53,092 nt of DNA, taken from positions 1 through 53,092 of the forward strand of contig LGRX02025824.1 in NCBI GenBank assembly GCA_001247695.2, in the 5' to 3' direction. Both the position numbers and the translations under genes were made by a program. This DNA is from Cymbomonas tetramitiformis. Its lineage: Eukaryota > Chlorophyta > Pyramimonadophyceae > Pyramimonadales > Pyramimonadaceae. Within the stretch, counting starts at the first letter, position 1, and each line of letters starts with the position of its first letter. Under the pieces are notes generated by a model. That model ran no database searches. It saw only the letters and a program-made list of their open reading frames with translations, and was not told where the DNA came from. Of the stretch, positions 1 through 10,627 are shown in pieces.

Positions 1-680
1 ACACGCCTGTTTCGCCGATACATTTGAAAAGTGTTAATACCCAGCGCAGCCACCGTGATGTGGGTGTCCTGGCGAGATAATCATTTCAAAATGCAGTCGC
101 CACTGACAACGCCCATGCCCATCGACGATCGACAAGATCATCTACGGTAGATATAGGTGCATCCGCGAACACCAAACGCATGAAGACCTTATTAAGACCT
201 ATCTAGCTACGTACGTAGGATGGAACGATAGTTGGACGTAGGTAGCTAGCGAAATCATTTCTGAGCTGACGTTCTGCCCGAGCAGAACAGCATATATAAT
301 ATATTTGTTACAAGAGAAACCCGAGTCTGTAAAATTTGTAAGGTGCTAAATCGTTGCACGGTCGCTGTTATATTTTTATCCACACGTTTATAGACTGCAA
401 ACCAAAGGGTGGGGATGCGTGGTGTTCGTTCATAACAGATGGATGACCAGGGGAGCGCAAACTTGGCGACTGCTGGAAAGCAACCGCGAACTGCTAATAA
501 CGCGGTAAGTGCAGATTGTGGAACAGAATCTTCGTTTATTTTAAGTGTGAGTAAACTGATGCGGGCGATGTTCAGGCTCCCGGTGGCGCACATCGGGGCG
601 CGGGGTTAGTTGGGCCCGCTAAGGTAAACGCCGGCACCGGAGCATTTGTGCATTTTTAGCTTGTTGCGAGCGTTTTATAT
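1..680. other. No supported gene
   Basis: I see no convincing coding sequence here. Short open frames on both strands have no recognisable motif and no plausible splice signals. The last 40 bases, ending in a TTTTATAT run, resemble the 3' end of one unit of the 220-bp tandem array that follows, so the array probably begins with a degenerate partial unit. Confidence 0.5.
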
Positions 681-2064
681 AAGCCGGAGGTCACGCTGGG
701 GACATACCGTCGCCAGCGTGGCCTGCTTCTGGTTGGTTGAAGTGTTTCATTTTCGTGTTCACCGGGTTACATCTTTTTACTGTGTTCAAGCCTCTGCGGA
801 CCGTGTAGCACGTGCGCTGATCGCCAACGGGCCGGTCGCGCAACGATGCGGCGGTTATGCAAGCCTCTTGTCCCTGTTTTTTTAAGGGTGTTCTTCGTAT
901 AAGCCGGAGGTCACGCTGGGGACATACCGTCGCCAGCGTGGCCTGCTTCTGGTTGGTTGAAGTCTTTCATTTTCGTGTTCACCGGGTTTCATTTTTTAAT
1001 GTGTTGAAGCCTCTGCGGACCGTGTGGCGCGTGCGCTGATCGCCAACGGGCCGGTCGCGCAACGATGCGGCGGTTATGCAAGCCTCTTGTCCCTGTGTTT
1101 TTAAGGGTGTTCTTCATATAAGCCGGAGGTCACGCTGGGGACATACCGTCGCCAGCGTGGCCTGCTTCTGGTTGGTTGAAGTGTTTCATTTTCGTGTTCA
1201 CCGGGTTTCATTTTTTTATGTGTTGAAGCCTCTGCGGACCGTGTAGCGCGTGCGCTGATCGCCAACGGGCCGGTCGCGCAACGATGCGGCGGTTATGCAA
1301 GCCTCTTGTCCCTGTTTTTTTAAGGGTGTTCTTCATATAAGCCGGAGGTCACGCTGGGGACATACCGTCGCCAGCGTGGCCTGCTTCTGGTTGGTTGAAG
1401 TGTTTCATTTTCGTGTTCACCGGGTTTCATTTTTTAATGTGTTGAAGCCTCTGCGGACCGTGTAGCGCGTGCGCTGATCGCCAACGGGCCGGTCGCGCAA
1501 CGATGCGGCGGTTATGCAAGCCTCTTGTCCCTGTTTTTTTAAAGGGTGATCTTCATATAAGCCGGAGGTCACGCTGGGGACATACCGTCGCCAGCGTGGC
1601 CTGCTTCCGGTTGGTTGAAGTGTTTCATTTTCGTGTTCACCGGGTTTCATTTTTTTACATGTGTTGAAGCCTCTGCGGACCGTGTAGCACGTGCGCTGAT
1701 CGCCAACGGGCCGGTCGCGCAACGATGCGGCGGTTATGCAAGCCTCTTGTCCCTGTTTTTTTAAGGGTGATCTTCATATAAGCCGGAGGTCACGCTGGGG
1801 ACATACCGTCGCCAGCGTGGTATGCTTCTCGTCGTTTGAAGTGTTTCATTTTCGTGTTCACCGGGTTTCATTTTTTTACATGTGTTGAAGCCTCTGCGGA
1901 CCGTGTAGCACGTGCGCTGATCGCCAACGGGCCGGTCGCGCAACGATGCGGCGGGTTATGCAAGCCTCTTGTCCCTGTTTTTTAAAGCGTGATCTTCATA
2001 TAAGCCGGAGGGCTGCTGGGGACATACCGTCGCCAGCGGTCTTCTTCTGGATGATGAAGTGCTT
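681..2064. repeat. 220-bp tandem repeat array (six full units plus a degenerate seventh)
   Basis: Units start at 681, 901, 1120, 1339, 1559, 1780 and 2002, giving periods of 219-222 bp and very high identity. Each unit begins AAGCCGGAGG and carries an inverted repeat, CACGCTGG and CCAGCGTG, about 13 bases apart, able to form a hairpin. The unit ends with a T-run. The seventh unit decays after about 60 bases. Because the period varies around 220, reading frames are not kept from unit to unit, so the long frames in it are by-products. If the predicted exon at 2091 is real, the array lies in an upstream intron or the promoter region of the kinase gene. Confidence 0.95.
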
Positions 2065-2090
2065 CCGGTTGTTTGTTGCGTCCTACTTAG

Positions 2091-2180
2091 GAAGCTCCAT
2101 CAGCGACCGCAGCCGAAGCTGGAGGGGGCGCCTCCGCCCCCCCCGCTGCTGAAGACGCGGCGGCTGCGGCTGGCAGCAAG
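2091..2180 (+). CDS. Putative upstream exon of the kinase gene
   Basis: A 90-base segment lies between an acceptor-like TCCTACTTAG and a donor-like AAG|GTACGC. In phase 0 it reads as 30 codons rich in Ala, Gly and Pro with several Glu and Asp and no stop. Its phase-0 end matches the phase-0 start of the kinase exon at 2995, so the two join in frame over an 814-base intron. The segment is strongly GC-rich with a C run, unlike its flanks. No family is recognisable. The first exon and start codon were not found. It could be a chance open stretch. Confidence 0.4.
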
Positions 2181-2332
2181 GTACGCATTGCACCCGCCAT
2201 TCCCGCTTCCTGCTGCGTTTTCCCCGCCCCCCCCCCTGAATATACACACTTCATTCCCAACGAACGAGTATGCGGTCATCCATCTTGCAGGCCGACCCCC
2301 GGTTCTTATTTTGGCTTCCACTACAGCCTGCC

Positions 2333-2510
2333 TGTGACGCGTACCGTGTTGCTCGTGCGCTGCACGCCAACGGGCCGTGCGCGCCTCGTAGCCGCGGGGT
2401 TTTAGTGTTTCACCTCACGCCCGTGACGTGTACCGTGTTGCTCGTGCGCTGCACGCCCACGGGCCGTGCGCGCAACGGTCCCGCGGAATTTAAGCGTTTC
2501 ACCTCACGGC
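2333..2510. repeat. Two diverged copies of an 89-bp repeat related to the 220-bp array
   Basis: The block starting TGTGACGCGTACCGTG at 2333 recurs at 2422 with few changes. Both copies carry CACGCC(A/C)ACGGGCCG, which resembles the CGCCAACGGGCCG core of the 220-bp unit. A further ACGGGCCGGG core occurs near 2673. The rest of 2181-2994 shows no gene and is best read as an intron of the kinase gene. Confidence 0.6.
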
Positions 2511-2994
2511 AAGCTGCGTAAAATTTCCTCGCGCGAGCGTGCCTCGTCCATATCGTCCCCCGGGGTCCTCCTGTCCGGTTCGGGGTGTGTCCAAAGATGT
2601 CCGGTTGCGAGACCCGCCGCTCTAAGTTGAACCGTGGCTGTGCCGTACTCGTACCTCGTCGGTGGCCCGCCAACGGGCCGGGCGCGGAAGGTGGCCGCGG
2701 TGTGCGTCCGTTTTGCCTACCTTCCAGCATACCTCTCCGATGTTGCTGATACCATGGTGTCTGCAACCGACACCTAACCTGTGACACAGCGGACAAGTCC
2801 TAGGCAGGCATGCTATCTTAGGGGGCATATCGCTCCCATCAGTCCGGTTCTTTGCGTTGTCCAACATGTTTCGGTGTGCGCCACCTTTTGCCGCCGTGTG
2901 TGCATTGGGTGGCCGCAATATCCCACACCGTATATACACACGGTACACTGATCCAGGTTAACCAACAACCCTGGGTTTGTGGTTTGTTTGCTAG

Positions 2995-4104
2995 CGGGGG
3001 AAAAAATTCAAACGGCGCACAAATCGTTTCCTGAAGCGCCAGCAGCAACGAATCACTACTGTAGACAACAGGCATTATGACGAGGGTCTCCAGGAGTATC
3101 TGGAAAACCAAATTCGCACCGTGTCCGACGGCATCCCGTTTCTAAGTCACGTCGCCATGCGCGCGGGGTGTTCCCATGTGGAACCGACGAATATCCTCGA
3201 GCCGAAAGATGCCGAACGGGTGAGTGGCGCGTACGGCGCCGTCACACGAGGTTGCACACTGGACCGCACGGACCTGGTCGTGGTCAAAAGGTTTTGCAAA
3301 ACCTCGGGGCTAAAGCCGCACCCCAAGACCAAGCAGCTGCCCAAGGAGTTCAAGCGGTGTGCGCAGGAGCTAGTCATGACAAAACTGGCGTCGGAAGCAG
3401 CACCCACTTACGTCGTGCCCTGTTCACGGTATGGTGTGGAGACCAGAACTCGGCAAGCGCTGCAGGTCGGGCCAGTTCCGTTCCTCCTCATGCCCGATCG
3501 CGGCCGGACGCTGTGGGAATTCATGCGGGTTCCGCCTGAGGGTGGATTAACCTTGGAGGTCAAGCTGCTACTTGCCAAGGAGTTGCTGAAGGCGTTTTCG
3601 CAGTTGCACTCCAAGGGTATCGTGCACGGCGACGTCAAGGGTAACAATGTGGTCGTTGCCGAAGCGCTACCGTGCGCGTCCGCGGGCGGCATCACGCTGC
3701 GAGTCATCGACTTCGGAGTTGGCTGCGTCGATCGAGAAAACCTGAAGTCTGCGCATGACGAGCGTCCTCTCGGTCGAGAGGACCGCCGTTATCTTGCTCC
3801 TGAGCACCGGGATCACGGCCCAAGCAGGCCAGGAGACATGTGGTCTGTGGGTGGACTCCTGGTCCAGCTCTTCCAGCACCCGCAGGCTGGTGGCGAACGT
3901 CACCAATGGGACTATATCCTATGTCAAGCGAAACCGCAGAATGGGTTCATGAAGCATGCACTCATGCAGCGCCTGAAGGAATGCTTCCGCGTAGACATGG
4001 ACAAGCGTCCGACAGCCGGGAATCTGCTGCGCACGTTTGAGCACACTAGGATCCAGACCGTCGGTGAGAAGGATTTACCGCCTCGTATTGAGCCGGCTGA
4101 GTGA
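2995..4104 (+). CDS. Eukaryotic-type protein kinase (main exon)
   Basis: This exon encodes a complete protein kinase domain. A glycine-rich-loop-like SGAYGAV leads to the ATP-binding Lys in VVVKRF, a candidate helix-C Glu in AQELVM, the catalytic loop HGDVKGNN, the metal-binding DFG in VIDFGVG, an APE motif in YLAPEH and a subdomain IX DMWSVGG. All key residues are present, so activity is expected. The HRD Arg is Gly, making it a non-RD kinase. The substrate cannot be told. No in-frame ATG precedes 3157, yet the frame stays open and coding-like (basic, KRRTNR and KRQQQR) back to an acceptor at 2994 (TTTGTTTGCTAG), so the exon probably starts at 2995 and is spliced to 2091-2180. The stop is TGA at 4102. 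Confidence 0.85.
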   Translation, partial: RGKKFKRRTNRFLKRQQQRITTVDNRHYDEGLQEYLENQIRTVSDGIPFLSHVAMRAGCSHVEPTNILEPKDAERVSGAYGAVTRGCTLDRTDLVVVKRFCKTSGLKPHPKTKQLPKEFKRCAQELVMTKLASEAAPTYVVPCSRYGVETRTRQALQVGPVPFLLMPDRGRTLWEFMRVPPEGGLTLEVKLLLAKELLKAFSQLHSKGIVHGDVKGNNVVVAEALPCASAGGITLRVIDFGVGCVDRENLKSAHDERPLGREDRRYLAPEHRDHGPSRPGDMWSVGGLLVQLFQHPQAGGERHQWDYILCQAKPQNGFMKHALMQRLKECFRVDMDKRPTAGNLLRTFEHTRIQTVGEKDLPPRIEPAE

Positions 4105-4141
4105 TTTCCAATAGGGCCGACATGTGAACATGACAAATGTA

Positions 4142-4155
4142 TACATGTAAATATA
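4142..4155 (+). terminator. Possible polyadenylation element TACATGTAAATATA
   Basis: Forty bases after the kinase stop codon lies TACATGTAAATATA. The same 14 bases recur at 16487-16500, about 90 bases after the stop of the ORF ending at 16401. TGTAA is the known poly(A) signal of chlorophyte algae. The sharing and position are seen; the function is inferred. Confidence 0.35.
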
Positions 4156-4223
4156 ACGCCGACATTGCCGTAAACAAATTGGTCCATGTATGTATTCCTA
4201 TCGCATCACGCATAACGCGCTAG

Positions 4224-4793
4224 ACACATACATGCATTTGCCTACCGGAGGTCACGCTGGGGGACATACCGTCGCCAGCTTGGCCTGCTTCCGGTTGGTT
4301 GAAGTGTTTCATTTTCGTGTTCACCGGGTTTCATTTTTTTAATGTGTTGAAGCCTCTGCGGACCGTGTAGCGCGTGCGCTGATCGCCAACGGGCCGGTCG
4401 CGCAACGATGCGGCGGTTATGCAAGCCTCTTGTCCCTGTTTTTTTAAGGGTGATCTTCATATAAGCCGGAGGTCACGCTGGGGACATACCGTCGCCAGCG
4501 TGGTATGCTTCTCGTCGTTTGAAGTCTTTCATTTTTCGTGTTCACCGGGTTGCATTTTTTAATGTGTTGAAGCCTCTGCGGACCGTGTAGCGCGTGCGCT
4601 GATCGCCAACGGGCCGGTCGCGCAACGATGCGGCGGTTATGCAAGCCTCTTGTCCCTGTTTTTTTAAAGGGTGATCTTCATATAAGCCGGAGGTCACGCT
4701 GGGGACATACCGTCGCCAGCGTGGTATGCTTCTCGTCGTTTGAAGTGTTTTCGTTTCGTGTTCACCTACACATACATGCATTTGCCTACCGGA
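4224..4793. repeat. Inserted piece of the 220-bp array flanked by 26-bp direct repeats
   Basis: About 2.3 units of the 220-bp repeat (4250-4767, with unit starts near 4243, 4463 and 4684) lie between two identical 26-bp sequences, 4224-4249 and 4768-4793, beginning ACACATACATGC and ending CTACCGGA. The flanking repeat is outside the unit except for CCGGA, which also occurs at the unit start. This looks like an insertion with a long target duplication or a repair-mediated integration using CCGGA microhomology. No transposase-like ORF is inside. Confidence 0.85.
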
Positions 4794-5140
4794 TGGTGAC
4801 CTTTTGCAAGGCTAGTGTCCAGCTTATTATATGCAAGCGTCTGCCTCCTATGAATGGTCTACCTCAAACCTCATCATTATTGTCTCTAGGGGTCTTGGGG
4901 TTCTTGCGTATGTGCGAGCTCGTATAGAGAATTCCTATCCGGTAATGTTACGAGCCACACCGGTTAACACACAGGTGCACGGAGGGTTTCCTATGGGGGG
5001 CATATTGTTCTCGGGAGGTTTGCCGTGCTCGCCATGTATATACTCCTGTCGTTTGCATGCAACTACATGTTGTGCGCTTCCCGGTGGCATATCGTTGCTG
5101 AGGAAGTCACACGGTGTTCGTGTTGCGTGCTGTCGCACAG
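4794..5140. other. Intergenic or intronic sequence
   Basis: No gene is seen. An acceptor-like TGCTGTCGCACAG ends at 5140, just before the coding-like stretch at 5141, so this may be an intron or 5' untranslated sequence of the next gene. Confidence 0.4.
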
Positions 5141-6356
5141 ATGTTCCCCGACTGCCCGCCCGAGGTTGCCCACGGCGATGACGATGCATCTAAACAAGTC
5201 GAGGAAGAACTACTAGAGGATCATGTCCATAGGATCAAGCCTCCCGACACCGTGAAACCAGTCGGGCACAACGATGCAGGCTTTCTGCCTATTATGCCCA
5301 AAAAACCTGACACCTGATGACCTGCGCGACTTGCCATGGTGGGCGTATCTGTCTGATCGCCCTCCCCCGGCAGAGGGCACCGTGGAAGACGGGGAGGCAT
5401 GCACCTTCGATTGGAAGTGGTCCGTGCAGATGCTGGATGCGGCCTGCTCGGAGGTCGTCCTCAAGGAAATCATTGACATTTGCAACCGGCACCTGGTTGC
5501 CAGTGCCAGTTGGAAAGAGCTGTATGGTACGTGGCACAAGGATACATCTGAGCAAAACCTGCTTACCCTCCGGGAGCACTACGCGCTGTGGCGCAAGGGA
5601 GTGTTGAAGCCGGTTGTTCAGGTGTCCAAGGAAGGGACAGCTGGCGTTATAATGGAGGACACTGTGGGCGACCCTCGTGACTGGGTGCAAGTCGTGGATG
5701 CCTCGATGATGCGCGCGACCCAGGAAAAAACGGAGTGCGAGGATGAGCTCGCGCGGCAACGTAGTGAGCACACGGACGGGTTTAATGCTATGCTCACCGT
5801 GTTCATGACGTATGTGGTAGACTACCAGTTGCTGAAGGCTGAGGTCCTGTTCTCTCATAAGGAAATCGGCGCGGACTTCACATCCGGATCTCACCAACTG
5901 GGTGAGGGCGCGCGCTATACCATACAGGCCGACTGGCATGTTGGGCACTGGCTATTCCCATCCATCTTCACCACCGTGAAGCATGGCCTTGTGGACGACA
6001 GGCTGCGGTCTGGGATTTTTGAAGCTACGGGAATGGTGGTGAAGCGGACCTACGACAAGCCGTCGCCTCTAGGGCGGGACCTCGAGAGCAAAATCCAGTT
6101 CCTTCACACCGATACCAAGTTTCCCAAGGCAGGCAAGGGATCCTGGGGCTGGCCGGATTACGACGTGTTCTCATGTGGCCTGTTGCTGAGGGCCCAATGC
6201 CTGACGGAGGTGCTACCCGAAACGCAGCGGGCCTGCCATTGGGACAGGTTTTGCTCGATGGATTACAGCCTCGTGGTTCAAAACTCCAGGCATGGCGATC
6301 CCACTTCGGCTCCCTTCCGTCGTGTTCACCTCGGGGGTCCCATGGGAACACTGTAG
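5141..6356 (+). CDS. Hypothetical protein, frame change near 5280
   Basis: I do not recognise this protein. From 5280 to 6356 one frame is open for about 360 residues, rich in Trp, Asp and Glu, with FCLLC near its start, WPDYDVFSCG near its end, and no membrane segment. ATG at 5274 would start it directly. An earlier coding-like stretch in another frame begins with ATG at 5141 right after an acceptor-like CAG and is strongly acidic (ASKQVEEELLEDH). The two frames can be joined by an intron ending GATGCAG at 5279, although the best donor, GTGAAAC at 5252, gives only 28 bases, or by a one-base change in the A6 run at 5299-5304. It lies 182 bases before the MYND gene on the same strand. Confidence 0.6.
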
Positions 6357-6538
6357 TTCTGGCCAGCCGACCGCATGGCGCACCGCGGTCTTTCTCCAAG
6401 TGGGCGCCTCCCGCTCGACCGTACTCGTCCTAAGCAGTTCTACTTCGTGATCTACTCCGCAGCCAGAGTGCGTACTAAGGGTACCCTCGGTGGTCGCGCG
6501 AAAGTTGGAAAACCGGTCATTTCCCTTCGGTTACTGTC

Positions 6539-7276
6539 ATGGAGTTCGTGGGGTGTCTTCCAGGGGGGGGTGGTTTGGAAGGTGCGGGGGAGATCCTCGT
6601 GTTGTCGGATACCTCGGGGAACCCGTTCGAACCGGTAATGGTAAGCACGGGATGCAATGTTTCGCAGTTTGCACCGTTGGTGACATTTCGACTGTCGAGC
6701 GTGCGCTCGGAAAACGCGCACGGAGGAATGTATCCGTGGTACTACCGGTATGCGATGTTTCGTGCGGATGTTGGGCTTGGATCGAGGGCGGACGCGCAAT
6801 CGCACGCGCACAAGTGTTGGCGCACGATACTGCACATGGAGGAAAAGTGTTCACAGCCTGCTGTGGCATCGCGCAACGGAAAGAAACGGGATCCCTGTGC
6901 GCAATGTGGGGCGGACCGGCGGGCTGTTGTCGGCGGACGGAAGTTGTACAAGTGCAGCAAGTGTCTCTCCGCGGTGTATTGCGGCGAGGAGTGTCAGAGA
7001 GCACACTGGGAATCTACCCACCACCGGGAGTGTAAGGCGCTGGCGGAAGCTCAGTGGGTTAGTTATTCCTGGCTCTGGGCACGCGGGGAATGGTCGTCTC
7101 GTCCTTCATGCTGTGCCACGTGCGGCCAGCTGCCTGCTAATCGGAAGAGGTGCCCGTGCCGCCGTGTAGCGTACTGTGGCCCTATCTGCCAGCGTGCTCA
7201 TTGGAGAAGCCACAGGCCAGAGTGTGCGTGGAAGGCCCTCCGCCCTGCGCTGGACGTCGGAGTATGGATCTCATAG
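6539..7276 (+). CDS. Protein with two MYND zinc fingers
   Basis: The ORF starts at an ATG and encodes 245 residues. Two MYND-type fingers fill the C-terminal half. The first uses C120, C123, C139, C142, C148, C152, H161 and C165. The second uses C192, C195, C205, C207, C213, C217, H225 and C229, with a CxC in place of the usual CxxC in the second pair. Both carry the typical YCG..CQRAHW core, so they look like a duplicated unit. MYND fingers mediate protein-protein contacts, often in chromatin factors or SMYD-type enzymes, but no SET domain is present. The first 100 residues match nothing I know. The gene appears intronless and intact. Confidence 0.85.
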   Translation: MEFVGCLPGGGGLEGAGEILVLSDTSGNPFEPVMVSTGCNVSQFAPLVTFRLSSVRSENAHGGMYPWYYRYAMFRADVGLGSRADAQSHAHKCWRTILHMEEKCSQPAVASRNGKKRDPCAQCGADRRAVVGGRKLYKCSKCLSAVYCGEECQRAHWESTHHRECKALAEAQWVSYSWLWARGEWSSRPSCCATCGQLPANRKRCPCRRVAYCGPICQRAHWRSHRPECAWKALRPALDVGVWIS

Positions 7277-7645
7277 AAGCATAGTAGTTACAGTCTACCA
7301 TTGTGGCGTGCCGGATAGCGGACAACTCCTCTGCCAACCCCTCATCAGTGGTTACCTATCTAGCTCTAACCAAACACTTTTATATGAATAATATTGATCT
7401 CCATTTGCCTGGAGGCCGTGTGCTGCCTACTCGATGATGTTCCGGGAGCGATTGATGTCTTGCGCGCATCGTAATATCACTCTGCTCACGCGCGGACCGT
7501 GTAGCACGTCCGCGTGCTTTGAATGCAACCGCCGTTTACAATCGGCGCTCACTCCTTTCCGTGAAATCACCTAGAGCTCGACGATGGGGCACGCTCAAGC
7601 GAAGTATCGGCGGTAGAGGGGGCGGGGGCCGGGTTTTGTATACAG
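7277..7645. other. Intergenic or intron; short hairpin related to the 220-bp unit
   Basis: No gene is seen. At about 7493-7515 the sequence GCGGACCGTGTAGCACGT, also found in the 220-bp unit, is embedded in a palindrome (CGCGGAC and GTCCGCG flanking a 10-base loop). A good acceptor, TTTTGTATACAG, ends at 7645 and opens the next gene. Confidence 0.5.
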
Positions 7646-10232
7646 AAACGCAAACGGAAAAGTCATGAGTTTTGGCATTCAACCGTTTCCTTAGGCGCAA
7701 CAAATCTCCCCGTCGGTCTTCTGGAGAATTATAGGCAGGCCATCAAGAAAGTACCGACTGGGCTCGTTTTGGCCACCGGCGCGTTTGCCCATAACGGCAA
7801 ATGCCCCGAGTGGCAGGCGACGAACTACACTGTCTTACGCGATACCATATACGCGAACGCATCTGGGTTCCACGTTTTGAGGACCATGCCAGAAAGCCAG
7901 GGGAAGAACGAGGCGAAGGAGCAGGTGATCGCGCAGCTAGAGATATGGCTGAAACAAAACCTGAAAAATCATAACGTCCTAACCTGGGTTAGGCACTGCT
8001 CATCCCAGGGCAAGTGCATCGCGGATTCCCCCGACCCGGCGTCCCCATGTGAAAAGTGCGAACCCAAGATTTTACAGCACCTGACAACCGTCTACCGCTT
8101 CGTGCAAACCAAGAACAGTCAGTTGGGGCATACCACCCTCGCGTTCCCTACCGAGAAGGAGATCGCTGCTATCAAGGCCCGGTTCCCCGAATTGTGGAAG
8201 AAGGCATGTCAGGGGACCGCCCCGAACCTGCCCGTCAATAGCGAACCGCCCCCTCCTCCAACAGCGCCAGCCCCGGCGTCACGGAGTACAGCCCTAGTTC
8301 ATGTCACGAACGACGCGCCCCCACCTACTGCTGTGCGAGCCCTAGCGCCACCGAGCACTGCCCCGTCTGAAGCCGTGCAGGCCGCGGCCCCACGTCCAAC
8401 AGGGCCAGCAAGGCCGGCGGTGTTTATCGGAAATGTCACACAGGAACTTCGTGCACACTGTCCATGGTTCATGGTGGACACGGTTTCCCGGACGGTACAT
8501 GTGTCACCAGCCCCCCGGTACCAGGCCAATGTCAATCCCGAGTACCCGTGGATGCAGCACGTCGCAGACCTGTTGACGCTGCTGTGGCCAGCGGAAACCG
8601 GGACGTTGGCCCAGGCGCCGGCGAGTACGCTATTGCCGCCCCCTCCAGCCAGGGCGCCCCCACAGATTGCCACCGTTGATCTGGCATTCCCACCCCAAGA
8701 ACCTCCCTCGATTCCCAGCTTGGTGCAGGCCGCGTCCACCGTGCAATCCTGGCAACCGACCGCCAAGGAAGGGGTCCAGCAACAGCCGCAGCGCGCCGTT
8801 GAAGCAGAAAAGCAGGGTGTCCTTGCACGGGACTGCCTGCAATCTGCCCCTCCCGCGGAACCCGCGGTGTCCCCGCTGAGCCACGGTCCGGCGGTTTTCC
8901 AAGAGAAGCCTTCCGCGAGTGGCCCACAGGCCCCCGCTAACAACCCATCACCTGTACAGACCCCAGAGTTTGAGCGCAGCAGGAGAGTCACGATGCAGAG
9001 GAACCAAGACAGGATGAAACCTATGCTCGAAGCGGCAAGACAGTTGCAAATAAACGCCCTGAGCGCGGCCGACTCCACGCCGGCAGCAGGGCTGAAATTG
9101 CTGAGCGAAGTATCCGACGAGCGTCTTCTGGAGCACATGCAACGTCTGGCCGCGGATGGCAAGCTCCAAGCAATTACTTACAAGAACGTGCTGGAAACAT
9201 TGCCGCAGCCTTACACATTCGGCGCTTACAAGCACTTGCCACCGGTGCTGGAGAAACCGATGAACTCAGCGCTCACGGCTGCCTTGAAGAAACGGGTGGC
9301 GGCCAACGCTGCCATGTCCCTCCTCCAGCAGGCAATCAGTACAAGCGCAACGCCCCCCCTACAGTCCCTCCGCGACAGAGCAAGGCGCGGACGGCGTCTT
9401 CTGCAGGGGCCACACGCACAGCCAGCGCCCCTCCAGCCGACAGTCGCCAGGTGCAGGTGTCCGGGCAAGGCATGCCCGAGCTGATTGAGAACATACGGCT
9501 GAAGGCCCTCGAACGCGCTAAGAAGAACCGTGTTAAGGACCTCCCCAAAGATGCTGATGTAACGAAGTGGACCAAGGAGATGAAGAAGTCCTTGGACGGG
9601 AAGTGTAAAGGGATCGCGTGGGCGGACAACGTGTACGGAGCAATGTTCGAAATGGAGCACGCGGGCGGTGTCCTCTCCGGCTCAATTGGCCGATCAGTGC
9701 ATGCCCTCACCAACGACGAATGGTCAAGCGGCCATGATTACTACTTCATGGTGGCGGGGCACGATGATGGCAGCCACCTCCCCGTAAAAGTAGCCGCGGT
9801 GTACATGGAGTTCGCTCCCTTCCATGCCGAGTTTGACTCTCGCCCTGAGAACAAGAATCAGCTTGCCAAGATGCACGTGCGCACCGTGCCGAATGTGCAC
9901 GTTTCCGAGGAGGGGCTCGTGTATATCACCTCTACCGGAGAAGCGTTGCCTATGGACAAGCTGCCGGAGCTGCTAAAGAAGCGTTCCACGGTCCCGGATG
10001 CCTTGCGCCTCGACCTGGCGGTCGAGGCTGCTTCGAGCGGCCAACGACGACAGCCGCGGACTGCAACCAGGTGCGTGACTCACTCTCTTTATTAGTGTGT
10101 TGGCAATTCCTCGAATCAAGTCGGCCTACAGGTGTTTTAGGGTGAGAGTGGGGAAGGGGGGCGGGGGGGCTGATACAAGATGTGCCCCACGCTTTCCTTC
10201 GCAGGCGTGCAGCCGACGATGTGCGAATTTGA
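7646..10232 (+). CDS. Hypothetical Ala/Pro-rich protein, three exons
   Basis: I do not recognise the family. Proposed exons are 7646-9338, 9407-10070 and 10205-10232. Introns begin GTACAAG and GTGCGTG and end CTTCTGCAG and CTTCGCAG. Together the exons give 795 codons including the stop, and this model explains the switch of open frame near 9340. No ATG precedes 7769 in frame, while the frame is coding-like back to the acceptor at 7645, so an upstream exon is likely. The product has a basic start (KRKRK), a compact N-terminal region with CEKCEPK, a long Pro/Ala linker rich in PAPAS-like runs, and a C-terminal globular part with many charged residues. It sits 518 bases before the transposase gene, on the same strand. 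Confidence 0.6.
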
Positions 10233-10627
10233 ACCTTCACCCGAAACGAAGACATGTGCCGCGGAAGTCCGAAGAGATGCGGCGCGGCAGATCTGCGCAC
10301 CTCTTAAAGCAAGCTGAGACGGCATGTTGTATACAGTGTGTAGGCAGTAGTACTGTAGTTAGTACCTGGTGGAATGCGCGCCGATGGCACAGCCAACAAA
10401 CTTATACCTGTTTATTTGTGCATGTGATGAACAATGCCGAAAGCTGCTTCGGGTCAATCACCGTAACACCGGGTATATTGTAATTGCGATATGGTATGGG
10501 ACTCCGTCTTAAGCCGTGAACACTGGTGCTGAGAGCGGTGCTGGCACCTCGTGCACCTGCGTCACGGCACCTGTTGCATGTTGCATGTGTATAATACCAC
10601 CATACGGCGCGCACGCACCCTGCCAGC
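10233..10627. other. Intergenic, no gene seen
   Basis: No coding signal was found. The 3' part, near 10700-10750, is pyrimidine-rich and ends in a strong acceptor (CTCTATTTTTCAG at 10750), so the transposase gene may have an earlier, unrecognised first exon here and 10751 may be a splice border. Confidence 0.4.

Noticed and set aside
1417..1943. Minus-strand ORFs with recurring RDRPVGDQRT peptides in the 220-bp array
   Set aside because: The unit length varies between 219 and 222, so the frame is not kept between units. The peptide is simply the translated repeat.
681..2064. CRISPR-like array
   Set aside because: Units are contiguous 220-bp repeats with no unique spacers, and the sequence is eukaryotic.
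3121..3123. GTG as start of the kinase gene
   Set aside because: Nuclear genes start at ATG almost always, and the frame is coding-like upstream to an acceptor at 2994.
8299..9162. 287-codon minus-strand ORF
   Set aside because: It is antisense to the Pro/Ala-rich exon, whose GC-rich codons leave the opposite strand free of stops.
9296..9339. A 44-base intron at 9296-9339 to explain the frame switch
   Set aside because: It also restores a frame, but the downstream reading is less coding-like and the acceptor is poor. The 9339-9406 intron has better borders and gives a natural continuation.
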